Origin: Phenylobacterium sp.
Lineage (GTDB): Bacteria > Pseudomonadota > Alphaproteobacteria > Caulobacterales > Caulobacteraceae
DNA: 53,290 nucleotides
Reading direction: 5' to 3'
Assembly: GCF_024508875.1 (NCBI RefSeq)
Contig: NZ_JANINU010000038.1
Location: forward strand, 1 to 53,290
A program made the translations under genes and the position numbers. Under the pieces are notes generated by a model. It worked only from the letters and a program-made list of their open reading frames with translations, was not told the origin of the DNA and did no database searches. Position 1 is the first letter of the stretch; each line of letters starts with the position of its first letter. Of this stretch, positions 42,964 through 50,520 are shown piece by piece.

Positions 42964-43454
42964 CGCTTCCCGTCGTCGGGATCGTCGCCGCCGCCCAGGT
43001 TCTCGTCGAACATCCACTGCTCGAGGTCGGCGGCATATTCCTCCGCGCGCTGGATCAGCAGGTCGAAGCCCCGCGTATAGGTGAGCATGAGGGAGCGCGG
43101 ATCTAGCTCCCGAAGCGCCTTGCCGCCGGGACGCCGGTGAAGTCGCCGAAGCGCCACGAGCAGGAGCGACGCGCCGTTGTTGCCGGCGGTGTCGACGGCG
43201 AAGTCCACGGAGCCGAACTCGACGGCGAAGATGATCCCCCAGGGATCGACGTGCACGATCTCGGCGAACCGGCGGATCGGCTCGACCTGGACCCCGTAGT
43301 AGCCGGACTCCCAGCGCTGGTAGGTCCGGAGGCCCTTGCCCATCAGCTTGGCCATCTCCGCGGACTTCAGGCCGCTACGTTTGCGGAAGAGCTTCAGGAT
43401 CGCCCTCAGCGTTGCGCGTCGGGCAGCCGCATCCTGGTCCTGCAAGACATCCAT
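42960..43454 (-). CDS. XRE-family transcriptional regulator
   Basis: 164 residues from ATG 43454; a TTG start 6 codons earlier is possible. The Cro/C1 HTH lies at about 20-62 (LRAILKLFRKRSGLKSAEMAKLMGKGLRTYQRWESGYYGVQVEPIRRFAEIVHV). The C-terminal about 100 residues are an unrecognised domain (FAVEFGSVDFAVDTAGNNGASLLLVALRRL to DENLGGGDD) that may sense a signal or mediate dimerisation. Inverted repeats sit immediately upstream, as expected for autoregulation. It is probably a repressor of the element. Confidence 0.85.
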   Translation of the reverse strand: MDVLQDQDAAARRATLRAILKLFRKRSGLKSAEMAKLMGKGLRTYQRWESGYYGVQVEPIRRFAEIVHVDPWGIIFAVEFGSVDFAVDTAGNNGASLLLVALRRLHRRPGGKALRELDPRSLMLTYTRGFDLLIQRAEEYAADLEQWMFDENLGGGDDPDDGKR

Positions 43455-43465
43455 GAGCCGCGCAC

Positions 43466-43499
43466 GCAACAACCGGAACTTGTTGCATGTTGTTCATGC
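43466..43499. promoter_or_regulatory. Pair of inverted repeats upstream of the XRE regulator
   Basis: GCAACAA-N7-TTGTTGC (43466-43486) abuts GCATG-N5-CATGC (43485-43499). The first perfect palindrome starts 12 bases upstream of the ATG at 43454, so it would block translation or transcription starts there. It is a likely operator for the XRE protein. Confidence 0.5.
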
Positions 43500-43639
43500 G
43501 CGGTAGGCCTGTGTCAAAAGCCAAGGTCGGGTGATCGACGCTTCTGGCCCGGGTCGTGTCGGTACGTGGGTAGGGTTACGCCCTCGGCAGCGCCGCGGCC
43601 GGCGGGCAGGATGGCGAAGATCCGTTGGAGACCGCGACC

Positions 43640-43909
43640 ATGAGCGACGTCCTGACCGCCACGCCCCACCGCCTGCTCCGCACGAATGAGGCCGCCGACT
43701 GGCTGGGCCTGTCGGGCCGCACCCTCGAAAAGCACCGCACGTTCGGGACCGGGCCGGCCTATCGCAAGATCGGTGGCCGGGTCGTCTACGCGATGGATGA
43801 CCTGCAGGCGTGGGCGGATCGGGGCGCGCGCACCTCCACGACCGAGCAGGCCGAGGCCGCGATCAGCGCGGCTCGGCACCAGCGCGAGCATCGCAGTTAC
43901 CTCAGTTGA
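43640..43909 (+). CDS. AlpA/excisionase-like helix-turn-helix protein
   Basis: 89 residues from ATG 43640 with GGAG upstream. TNEAADWLGLSGRTLEKHRTFGTGPAYRKIGGRVVYAMDDLQAWADR is the MerR-like winged HTH seen in AlpA and HTH_17 excisionase proteins. On integrative elements these control integrase direction or act as activators. The C-terminal about 20 residues are charged. It overlaps the convergent small gene by 8 bases. Confidence 0.85.
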   Translation: MSDVLTATPHRLLRTNEAADWLGLSGRTLEKHRTFGTGPAYRKIGGRVVYAMDDLQAWADRGARTSTTEQAEAAISAARHQREHRSYLS

Positions 43910-44084
43910 GCTGTTCGGCCGGCGCGGCCGGCGGCTGCTGGTTCAGCAGCCGCGCGAGGTGTTCGGCGTCCTCGGTCGACAGGGTCCGCTGCGGGATCTT
44001 CGCGATCTCCGCCACCTGGCCAAGCGCCAGGTCGAAGACGCTGAAACCCTTCGTATCGGGCCTGACCACGAACCGCTCGCTCAT
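43902..44084 (-). CDS. Small hypothetical protein of the element
   Basis: 60 residues. SERFVVRPDTKGFSVFDLALGQVAEIAKIPQRTLSTEDAEHLARLLNQQPPA reads as a compact alpha/beta peptide with sensible codon use. No known motif. It lies between the HTH gene and the toxin-antitoxin pair. Confidence 0.5.
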   Translation of the reverse strand: MSERFVVRPDTKGFSVFDLALGQVAEIAKIPQRTLSTEDAEHLARLLNQQPPAAPAEQLN

Positions 44085-44178
44085 GCCTCGATGATGCGCC
44101 TTGGCGCGTTGCTGGCCAAGCTTTGGTCGGGCGAAGCTTGTGGATCGGCGAGGTCTCGACTGTCGCCAAGCCGACCAG

Positions 44179-44505
44179 CTAGGCGATGGCCTGCAGGCCC
44201 TTGGCCTTCACCAGAGCCAGCAGCTTCAGGGAAGGGCCGTCGGGCCGCTTCTCGCCACGCTCCCATTTGCTGACCGCGTCCTTTCGGACGTTCAGGTAGC
44301 GGGCGAAGACCGGCTGGGAAACCTGCTCCCGTTCGCGCAGTGCGCGTATCTCATCAGGCGACATGGCCTCCACCGGCGTGAGGCACAACTCATCGAACTG
44401 GCGCATCGTCGCCTTGTCGACCAGGCCGACGCTGAACAGTCCTTCCGCGGCCTCGTGAACCGCTGCGAGAACCTTGCTTCCTGCCTTACGAGCCACCTTC
44501 GCCAT
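44179..44505 (-). CDS. HTH antitoxin of a type II pair (HigA/RelB-like)
   Basis: 108 residues. The HTH_XRE domain is C-terminal (SPDEIRALREREQVSQPVFARYLNVRKDAVSKWERGEKRPDGPSLKLLALVKAKG). The N-terminal about 45 residues would wrap the toxin. This is the layout of antitoxins paired with the RelE-like toxin family. It overlaps the toxin gene by 20 bases and follows it, an order (toxin first) typical of hig-type modules. Confidence 0.85.
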   Translation of the reverse strand: MAKVARKAGSKVLAAVHEAAEGLFSVGLVDKATMRQFDELCLTPVEAMSPDEIRALREREQVSQPVFARYLNVRKDAVSKWERGEKRPDGPSLKLLALVKAKGLQAIA

Positions 44506-44872
44506 CGTCCCTAAGTTCCTCGATCTCTCCGGCGTCGACCAGGGCCTCTACCATCGTAAGGTCCGCGGCCAGGTAGGCGGCCGCCAGCTTCTTCAGGGCC
44601 CTCAGTTCCCGATCCGTCAAACTCGCCCTCTCGTTCTTGGCGAACCCCACGACGAAGAACGTGTGCGAGCCAACCTTGAACAAGAGGATCGTCCGAAAGC
44701 CGCCGGACTTCCCGCTACCGCGACGCGCGATACGCTGCTTGAAGACGCCGCCGCCCAGGTCCGCATCCCAGTCGCCGGATGCGACGGCGGCCGCGGCCTC
44801 CAAGAGCTCCGACACCTCTAGCTTTGCCTTGCGGGCAAAGCGGCCGAACCCCTTCGTTTGGTAGACGCTCAT
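44486..44872 (-). CDS. RelE/HigB-like toxin
   Basis: 128 residues. YQTKGFGRFARKAKLEVSELLEAAAAVASGDWDADLGGGVFKQRIARRGSGKSGGFRTILLF is the RelE-like fold of the HigB-2 / DUF1044 group, including the KQRIARxGxGKSGGxR core. FFVVGFAKNERASLTDRELRALKKLA completes it. Such toxins cleave mRNA at the ribosome. A type II module at the edge of an integrative element stabilises it in the cell. A nested palindrome lies directly upstream. Confidence 0.87.
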   Translation of the reverse strand: MSVYQTKGFGRFARKAKLEVSELLEAAAAVASGDWDADLGGGVFKQRIARRGSGKSGGFRTILLFKVGSHTFFVVGFAKNERASLTDRELRALKKLAAAYLAADLTMVEALVDAGEIEELRDDGEGGS

Positions 44873-44876
44873 CGTG

Positions 44877-44925
44877 AGCGCTTGCGAGGAAATGTAGTCC
44901 CTAGGACTATACTACGCAAGTCGCT
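44877..44925. promoter_or_regulatory. Nested palindromes before the toxin-antitoxin genes
   Basis: The perfect palindrome TAGTCC-CTA-GGACTA (44895-44909) is flanked by CTTGCG (44881-44886) and CGCAAG (44915-44920), with AGCG/CGCT outside these. It starts 4 bases upstream of the toxin ATG and touches the integrase stop codon. It fits an operator bound by the HTH antitoxin, and could also form a hairpin ending integrase transcription. Confidence 0.6.
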
Positions 44926-45986
44926 CATCGGCCGAGCCCCGCCGCGATCGCATGCAGGGACTCGGGCTTCAGGTGGGTGTACCGCCGCAACATCTTCCAG
45001 TCCTTGTGGCCCGTGACCAGCGCCACCTGCTGGATCGCGAAGCCAGCCTCGAAGAGCCGGCTGGCGCCCTCGTGCCGCAGGTCGTGGAAGTGCAGGTCGA
45101 AGACACCGGCCATGGTGCAGGCGCGCGTGAACGCGGTGCCGGCGGACTTGTGATGATGGGGGAAGATCCGGTCGTCGTCGTTGACGCGGATCGCGCGCTG
45201 CTCCTCGACCAGGGCTGCGGCGTCAAACCCCGAGACAGCCAGAAGCGGGATGCGCTGGTCGTTGCCCTTCTTCTCGCGCGGGTCCTTGCGGTCGCGGATC
45301 AGGAGCATCTTGGTGCGCGGGTTGTAGTCGCTCCAGGTGACGCGGAAGATCTCCTCCTGCCGCATGGCCGTGGCGATCGCGAAGCGGATCACCCGCGACA
45401 TCGGGATCGTGTAGCGCTCGTTCTTGTCGAAGTGCCGGAAGAGCTTCTCGAGTTCCTCATCGGTGGGCCGCCGGTCGCGCTCGTTGCTCTTGCCGATCAG
45501 ACCCAGCCGCTTCAGCGCGATGCGCGCGAGGTTGATGGGCTCGACGCTGACATCAAGGCCGTGAACCGCGGCGGCATGCGAAACCACCAGTTTGATCACG
45601 CCGATGTCCATCGACAGCGTTACCGGTCCGGCGCCCTGCGCGGCGCGGGCGCGCCCGAACTTCAGGAGCTCACCACGATCCAGGTCGACGACGCTCTTGG
45701 CCCCCAACTCGCGTTTGAGCATCTCAAGGGTAGCCGCCTTCGACCGGCCTGGTGGCTTGCCGACTTCGGTCATGTCGGCGATGTGCAGGTTGATGAGGTC
45801 TTTGAACTTGGTGATGCGGGAGACACGGGAGGGCAGGGGCGAACCGCCGCGGTCGATTTGCCTTTCGGCTTCGAGACCCCAGTTCTTGGCGTCCTCGCGG
45901 TTGACGAAAGTCTCCGTCAGGGACTTGCCCTTGCGGCGAACCCAGACCCGCCAGTGGCCGGACTTTTGCTTGCGGATGGAGGCCAT
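44925..45986 (-). CDS. int: Tyrosine integrase of the dusA-inserted element
   Basis: 353 residues. N-terminal arm (SIRKQKSGHWRVWVRRKGKSLTETFVNREDAKNWG), SAM-like core-binding domain (about 60-165), then the catalytic domain with Arg209 (TAMRQEEI), a Lys near 234-240, His301 and Arg304 (FHDLRHEGASRL), His327 (TGHKDWKML) and the nucleophile Tyr336. It is adjacent to and divergent from dusA, as in the dusA-associated integrases that insert elements at the 5' end of that gene. Integrity of all catalytic residues suggests it is functional. Confidence 0.93.
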   Translation of the reverse strand: MASIRKQKSGHWRVWVRRKGKSLTETFVNREDAKNWGLEAERQIDRGGSPLPSRVSRITKFKDLINLHIADMTEVGKPPGRSKAATLEMLKRELGAKSVVDLDRGELLKFGRARAAQGAGPVTLSMDIGVIKLVVSHAAAVHGLDVSVEPINLARIALKRLGLIGKSNERDRRPTDEELEKLFRHFDKNERYTIPMSRVIRFAIATAMRQEEIFRVTWSDYNPRTKMLLIRDRKDPREKKGNDQRIPLLAVSGFDAAALVEEQRAIRVNDDDRIFPHHHKSAGTAFTRACTMAGVFDLHFHDLRHEGASRLFEAGFAIQQVALVTGHKDWKMLRRYTHLKPESLHAIAAGLGR

Positions 45987-46083
45987 TTTTCGCGTGCAAT
46001 ACGGGTGCGGTGGAGGATCGAAACCGGGCGAAACGGATCGTGGAACGTCGTAAAATAGCGAGTCAGACGGTTGTTCTTGTCAG

Positions 46084-46170
46084 TTGAAATGTAAGCGCAA
46101 AACATTGAAAAAGCAAGCTTATTCGCTATCCGTTGCACCTATGATGGATTGGACGGATCGGCATTGCCGG
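46084..46170. other. Probable right junction (att) within the 5' end of dusA
   Basis: From about 45987 to 46160 the sequence is distinctly AT-rich, and the first codons of dusA use A/T-ending triplets (TAT TCG CTA TCC GTT GCA CCT). From about 46170 the codons become GC-rich like the host. This fits an element that replaced the original 5' end of dusA with its own. The exact core is not determined. Confidence 0.55.
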
Positions 46171-47124
46171 GCGTTCCATCGGACGCTGACGGCCAAAAGC
46201 CTGCTCTATACCGAGATGCTGACGACGGGCGCTGTGCTGCACGGCGATCGCGACAGGCTGTTGCGGTTCGGCCCGCAGGAGCATCCCGTGGCGCTCCAGC
46301 TTGGCGGTTCGGAGCCGGCGGAGCTTGCCGCGGCGGCCCGTATCGGCGAGGCCGAGGGCTACGACGAGATCAACCTGAACGTCGGCTGTCCGTCCGACCG
46401 TGTGCAGTCGGGCCGGTTCGGCGCCTGCCTGATGCGCGAGCCCGAGCTGGTAGCCGAGTGCATGGCGGCGATCGGCGCGGCCGTGAATATCCCGGCGACG
46501 GTGAAATGCCGCATCGGGGTCGACGACCAGGACCCGGAGGAGAGCCTCTTCGAGCTGGTGGATCTATGTGCGAAGGCGGGCGTCACCACCTTCGTCGTCC
46601 ACGCGCGCAAGGCCTGGCTGAAGGGGCTGTCGCCCAGGGAGAACCGTGACATCCCGCCCCTGGACTATCCCCTGGTCTGGCGGCTGAAGCGCGAGCGCCC
46701 GGAGCTGACGATCGTCATCAACGGGGGGATCGGCTCGCTGGACGAGGTGGACCAGCAACTGGCCCACGTGGACGGCGTGATGCTGGGCCGTGCGGCCTAC
46801 CACACCCCGGCGGTCCTCGCGGAGGCGGACAAGCGCATCTTCGGAGAGGGCGAGGCGGTCGACCCGTTCGCCGCGGTCGAGGTCTATCGCAACTACGTAG
46901 CGGCCGAGCTTGCGGCCGGGACGCACCTGGCGGCCATGACGCGGCACATGCTGGGCCTGTTCCACGGACTGCCCGGCGCGCGGGCCTGGCGCCGCACGCT
47001 CACCGTCGAAGGGGTGAAGGCGGGGGCGGGCCTGGAGGTGATCGACCGCGCGCTGGCGGAGGTCCGATCAGGGCTCGAAGCGAAGCGTGTCGCGCGTGGC
47101 CTCGAAGCGGGTGAGGCGGCCTAG
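46084..47124 (+). CDS. dusA: tRNA-dihydrouridine synthase A
   Basis: 346 residues, the usual DusA length. The FMN-dependent TIM barrel has SVAPMMDWTDRHCRAFHR, LYTEMLTTGA, HPVALQLGGSEP, INLNVGCPSDRVQSGRFGACLM with the catalytic Cys in GCPS, FVVHARKAWLKGLSPRENR, INGGIGS and DGVMLGRAAY. It reduces U20/U20a in tRNA D-loops with NADPH. The first about 15 residues are probably supplied by the inserted element. The 3' end overlaps the convergent protease gene by 57 bases. Confidence 0.96.
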   Translation: MKCKRKTLKKQAYSLSVAPMMDWTDRHCRAFHRTLTAKSLLYTEMLTTGAVLHGDRDRLLRFGPQEHPVALQLGGSEPAELAAAARIGEAEGYDEINLNVGCPSDRVQSGRFGACLMREPELVAECMAAIGAAVNIPATVKCRIGVDDQDPEESLFELVDLCAKAGVTTFVVHARKAWLKGLSPRENRDIPPLDYPLVWRLKRERPELTIVINGGIGSLDEVDQQLAHVDGVMLGRAAYHTPAVLAEADKRIFGEGEAVDPFAAVEVYRNYVAAELAAGTHLAAMTRHMLGLFHGLPGARAWRRTLTVEGVKAGAGLEVIDRALAEVRSGLEAKRVARGLEAGEAA

Positions 47125-47601
47125 GTAGCTCATCCCCAGCAACGAGACGTCGAGGCCGTCTGAAACGACCAGCGCCTGCACGTTCTCGAGCCGCGCGCCG
47201 TTGATCGAGATGGACGCCAGGGTGACCGCCGCGGCGCGCGCCTGGCCGCCGGCCGTGGTGACGCTGTGGCCGTACTTCAGCTCTGTGGGCTTGATACCCA
47301 GCTTGGCGGCGTCGTCGGGCGTCAGCGCCACGGCGGTGGCCCCGGTGTCGACGAGGAAGTGGACCTGTTCCTTGGCGCCGGCCGTGCTGGCCACCTCGGC
47401 GTCGGCCCAGAAGTGACCGTCCGAAGCCTTGGCGACCGCGCCGGATCCGGCCTTCGGCGGCCCGGCTTCGATGCCGTCCACGCCGAGCCGCGCGATCCGC
47501 AGAGGCTGCGGGCTGACCGCGGCGACGGCGCAGGCGCTGACCAGCGCCGACACGCCCGCCACGACGGCGAGTTTGCCGAAAGAAGACACCTCGATCACCA
47601 C
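47068..47601 (-). CDS. Retropepsin-like aspartic protease, membrane-anchored
   Basis: 177 residues with GTG start. An N-terminal hydrophobic segment (about 8-27, GKLAVVAGVSALVSACAVAAV) is followed by the clan AA retropepsin fold. The active-site triad is in VHFLVDTGATAVALTPDDAAKLG, and the later strand is VSLLGMSYLGRLTRFEATRDTLRFEP, the TIGR02281-type ending. These act as homodimers in the periplasm. Substrate unknown. The last 57 bases lie antisense within dusA. Confidence 0.88.
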   Translation of the reverse strand: MVIEVSSFGKLAVVAGVSALVSACAVAAVSPQPLRIARLGVDGIEAGPPKAGSGAVAKASDGHFWADAEVASTAGAKEQVHFLVDTGATAVALTPDDAAKLGIKPTELKYGHSVTTAGGQARAAAVTLASISINGARLENVQALVVSDGLDVSLLGMSYLGRLTRFEATRDTLRFEP

Positions 47602-47710
47602 GAAAAGCGGCCGTTCTGGCCTGTCTTGTTGGGGTGAAAGCTATGTGAGGTTGCGTTTGGAACCCGTGAACGCGCAGGGTTTCACATTCCTGAATCTGCC
47701 CGTGTTCGGG

Positions 47711-47917
47711 TCAGAACAGGCCCAGCTTCTCCGGGCGGATCAGGCTGCGGCGGTCCGGAAGCTCGGCCAGGATGCGGTCGCGCTCCTCGTCTGAAAAGCG
47801 CGCCCAGGCCGCCACTTCGCTGAGGCGTCGATAGCAGCCCAGGCACAGGCCGCTCTCGCCGTCGACGACGCAGACCTTGATGCAAGGGGTCTTGATGGGG
47901 GCTGGTGGGGCGTTCAT
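47711..47917 (-). CDS. DUF1289 family small Cys-rich protein
   Basis: 68 residues. KTPCIKVCVVDGESGLCLGCYRRLSEVAAWARFSDEERDRIL has the family's four Cys (C-x3-C...C-x2-C), likely binding a metal. Function of the family is not established. It overlaps the thioesterase gene by 4 bases (ATGA), a common pairing that implies co-expression. Confidence 0.9.
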   Translation of the reverse strand: MNAPPAPIKTPCIKVCVVDGESGLCLGCYRRLSEVAAWARFSDEERDRILAELPDRRSLIRPEKLGLF

Positions 47918-48342
47918 CCGGGGATAGCGTAGGTGACGTTGGCCTGCGCCGCCAGTCGGTCGGGCGCCTCGGTCCAGATCCGGACGTCGCAGATCGCTAG
48001 CCGGCGGCCCAGGCGCAGCATCTCGGCCTCGGCGTGGATGTCTCCGGGTCGCGCGCCCCGCAGGAAGCTCATGTTGAGCTGCGACGTCACCGCCATGAGC
48101 TCGTCGCCGATATGGGCGAGGACCAGGGCGTAGGCCGCGGTGTCCGCCAGCGACATCAGCGTCGGACCGGCGATCACGCCGCCGGGGCGCAACAGGCCCT
48201 CGCGATAAGGCGCCAGCACGCAGACGCGTCCGGGCGATACGTCCGTCACACGCGGAAAGGCGGCCGACGGAGCGTCGGGAAACGCGCGCCGGAGCAGCGC
48301 ATTCGTCTCGTCCGCGGTCAGTCTAGGTTCGAGCGTGGCCAT
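47914..48342 (-). CDS. PaaI-type hotdog thioesterase
   Basis: 142 residues from ATG 48342; an AT-rich upstream stretch reading to 48411 looks like promoter. The hotdog core is RVCVLAPYREGLLRPGGVIAGPTLMSLADTAAYALVLAHIG, with the Gly-Gly and Asp of the PaaI group. It then reads TSQLNMSFLRGARPGDIHAEAEMLRLGRRLAICDVRIW. It hydrolyses acyl-CoA thioesters; the acyl group is unknown. Confidence 0.88.
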   Translation of the reverse strand: MATLEPRLTADETNALLRRAFPDAPSAAFPRVTDVSPGRVCVLAPYREGLLRPGGVIAGPTLMSLADTAAYALVLAHIGDELMAVTSQLNMSFLRGARPGDIHAEAEMLRLGRRLAICDVRIWTEAPDRLAAQANVTYAIPG

Positions 48343-48513
48343 GGCCTCTTGTGACGTCGGCGACAGATTTATTACAAGCAATTTATCTCCGGCGTAACAA
48401 ACACGTATCATGACCTAATATTAATCCGGGATTGCTCAACATTGCGGCTTGTTCATTTGAGTTGAGACCTGCGGATGGGCAGCATTCTCCCAGGTTCTGA
48501 GGGAGACATTCTC

Positions 48514-48849
48514 ATGAAATTTGCAGTCATCACGCTCGTCGTCGCCACCTTTGCCGCGGGTGCTGCTTCCGCCTCCGAGAAGTTCAGCGACGTCGACTAT
48601 CTGAAAGCCAACCGCTGCCGCGGCCTCGCCACGAGCATCGACGGCGTCGTCGATCCCGCGGCGCTGAACAGCTTCGTCAAGGCCGAGCGCGGCTCGCGGG
48701 CGAACTACATCGTCAACCGCGGCGAAGAAGAGTTCCAGCGCGCCCGCAAGGAGGCCAAGAGCGGCGACCGTCGCGAACGCCTGACGGCCGAACTGACCAA
48801 CTCCTGCCAAGCCTACCTGGGCGCGGCCACCAACGTCGCCAAGCAATAG
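48514..48849 (+). CDS. Small secreted protein, unknown function
   Basis: 111 residues from ATG 48514, with GGGAG about 9 bases upstream. Signal peptide at 1-20 (FAVITLVVATFAAGAASASE). The mature protein is helical and charged (DYLKANRCRGLATSIDGVVDPAALNSFVKAERGSRANYIVNRGEEEFQRARKEAK), with two Cys (NRCRG, NSCQA) that could pair. The family is not recognised. It is followed by two strong terminators and preceded by an AT-rich promoter region, so it is probably highly expressed as a single gene. Confidence 0.7.
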   Translation: MKFAVITLVVATFAAGAASASEKFSDVDYLKANRCRGLATSIDGVVDPAALNSFVKAERGSRANYIVNRGEEEFQRARKEAKSGDRRERLTAELTNSCQAYLGAATNVAKQ

Positions 48850-48880
48850 TTCCCAAGCCCACCTCCAGGCCCCCCGCCGG

Positions 48881-48913
48881 CGGATCGTCCTCGGACGATC
48901 CGCTTCTTTTTTT
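48881..48913 (+). terminator. Rho-independent terminator
   Basis: A perfect stem GGATCGTCC / GGACGATCC with a two-base TC loop is followed by GCTTC and an eight-base T run. It ends the small secreted protein transcript. Confidence 0.9.
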
Positions 48914-48918
48914 GGGTT

Positions 48919-48950
48919 GGGATCGTCCTCGGACGACCGGCTTCTTTTCT
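48919..48950 (+). terminator. Second, near-identical terminator
   Basis: A stem of GGATCGTCC / GGACGACC, with the same TC loop and a CTTCTTTTCT tail, lies directly after the first. One base pair is altered. The copy looks like a local duplication of the upstream terminator. Confidence 0.8.
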
Positions 48951-49053
48951 CGAGAGCCAAGCGCGCAGCGACCGCGTCGTTCGCCTTTGCCTGGAACCCT
49001 AGCTCGGCCGTAGGCTTTGAGCCTTCGCGGCGCGGGCCGTGGCGAGGGTGCTC

Positions 49054-50520
49054 ATGAGCGTGCTGATTCCAGGCGAGACATGCTGGCGGACCGAGCCGGC
49101 CGACCGCATCGCCTTCCTCGTCGACACCGAGGCCTATTTCACCGCGCTGTACGAGGCCATGCAGAAGGCCCGCCGATCGATCCTGATCCTCGGGTGGGGT
49201 TTCGATCCGCGCACCCGCCTTTTTCCGGACGGCTATGACGGGCCAAACGATCCGGATGAGGTCGGGCGCGTGCTGCTGCGGCTCTCCGAATCCCGCCCGG
49301 AGCTCGACATCCGGTTGCTGATCTGGAAGTCGGCGCTGCCGATCGCCGCGACCCAGGAGTTCTTCCCGCACAAGGCGCGCAAGTGGTTCGAGGACAGCCG
49401 GATCGAGTTCCGCCTGGACGACCAGGTGCCGTTCGGCGCGTGCCATCACCAGAAGGTGGTGGTGATCGACGATCGGCTGGCGTTCTGCGGCGGCGGCGAC
49501 ATCGCCATCGATCGCTGGGATACGCCGGGCCACCTGGAGGAAGACCGCCGCCGGATCATGCCCGACCAGGAATGCCATGCGCCGCGGCACGAAGTCATGA
49601 TGATGGTGGACGGCGCGGCGGCCCGCGCGCTCGGCGACCATTTCCGCGAGCGGTGGAGCTTCAGCCCGGGTGGCGGCCTGCTGGAGCCCCCGCCGGACGC
49701 GGGCGGCGACCCGTGGCCCGACCACGTTCCGCCGCATCTCATCGGCGTGCCCGTCTCTATCGCCCGGACGCGGCCGCCGTGGCGGCGCCAGCCGCCGGCC
49801 GACGAGATCCTGGCGCTGGCCCTGGCCTGCATCGCCGAGGCCCGGGAGACTATCTACCTGGAGAACCAGTACTTTACCTCGCCGGTGATCACCGAGGCGC
49901 TGGCCCGGCGGCTGGCTGAGCCGGACGGGCCGGAGGTGGTGCTGGTGACCACTGGCGAGGCGCCGAGCTGGTTCGATCGGCTTACGATGGACAACGCGCG
50001 CGGCGCCATGGTCTGGCGGCTGCGATCGGCGGACGTCTTCGGGCGATTCCGCGCGCTCTATCCCCTGGCAAGCGGCGGCTCGAAGATCATAGTCCACTCC
50101 AAGACCAGCATCTTCGACGACCGGATCGTGCGGGTGGGCTCCGCCAACCTCAACAACCGCTCGTTCGGCTTCGACACTGAGATCGAGCTGGCGGTCCAGT
50201 GCGACGGCGAGCACGCCCGCGCGCATGCCGCGGCGCTGCTGCACCGGCTGGTCGGCCATTTCCTCGGCTACACCGGCGACGCCGTCGGCAAGGCGCGCGC
50301 CGAGCGCGGCAGCCTGGTCGCGGCGATCGACGCCCTGAACCGCGACGGCCGCCTGTGCCAGGTCGATCCATCGCGTAGCAACGCCTTCGCCGAACTGATT
50401 GCGGCGCTACACCTGGGCGATCCCGCGGGACCCGAGGATTCCTGGCGGCTGGGTCGCCGGCGCGAGCGGCTGTTCGAACAGGCCAGGGCGCTGGGCGCCG
50501 CCCGGTCTCGCCCGGATTAG
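49054..50520 (+). CDS. Phospholipase D family protein
   Basis: 488 residues from ATG 49054, which has GAGGG five bases upstream; GTG 49039 is an alternative. It has two HKD motifs, CHHQKVVVIDDRLAFCGGGDIAIDRWD and VHSKTSIFDDRIVRVGSANLNNRS. Each has the His-x-Lys-x4-Asp catalytic set and the GSxN follow-up in the second. No signal peptide is evident, so it is probably cytosolic. It may hydrolyse or transfer phosphatidyl groups; a cardiolipin synthase-like role is possible but unproven. It ends in a 4-base convergent overlap with the EEP gene. Confidence 0.9.
   Translation: MSVLIPGETCWRTEPADRIAFLVDTEAYFTALYEAMQKARRSILILGWGFDPRTRLFPDGYDGPNDPDEVGRVLLRLSESRPELDIRLLIWKSALPIAATQEFFPHKARKWFEDSRIEFRLDDQVPFGACHHQKVVVIDDRLAFCGGGDIAIDRWDTPGHLEEDRRRIMPDQECHAPRHEVMMMVDGAAARALGDHFRERWSFSPGGGLLEPPPDAGGDPWPDHVPPHLIGVPVSIARTRPPWRRQPPADEILALALACIAEARETIYLENQYFTSPVITEALARRLAEPDGPEVVLVTTGEAPSWFDRLTMDNARGAMVWRLRSADVFGRFRALYPLASGGSKIIVHSKTSIFDDRIVRVGSANLNNRSFGFDTEIELAVQCDGEHARAHAAALLHRLVGHFLGYTGDAVGKARAERGSLVAAIDALNRDGRLCQVDPSRSNAFAELIAALHLGDPAGPEDSWRLGRRRERLFEQARALGAARSRPD

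Noticed and set aside
46000-46090. tRNA gene as the integration target
   Set aside because: No cloverleaf or T-loop sequence; dusA itself is the better-supported target.
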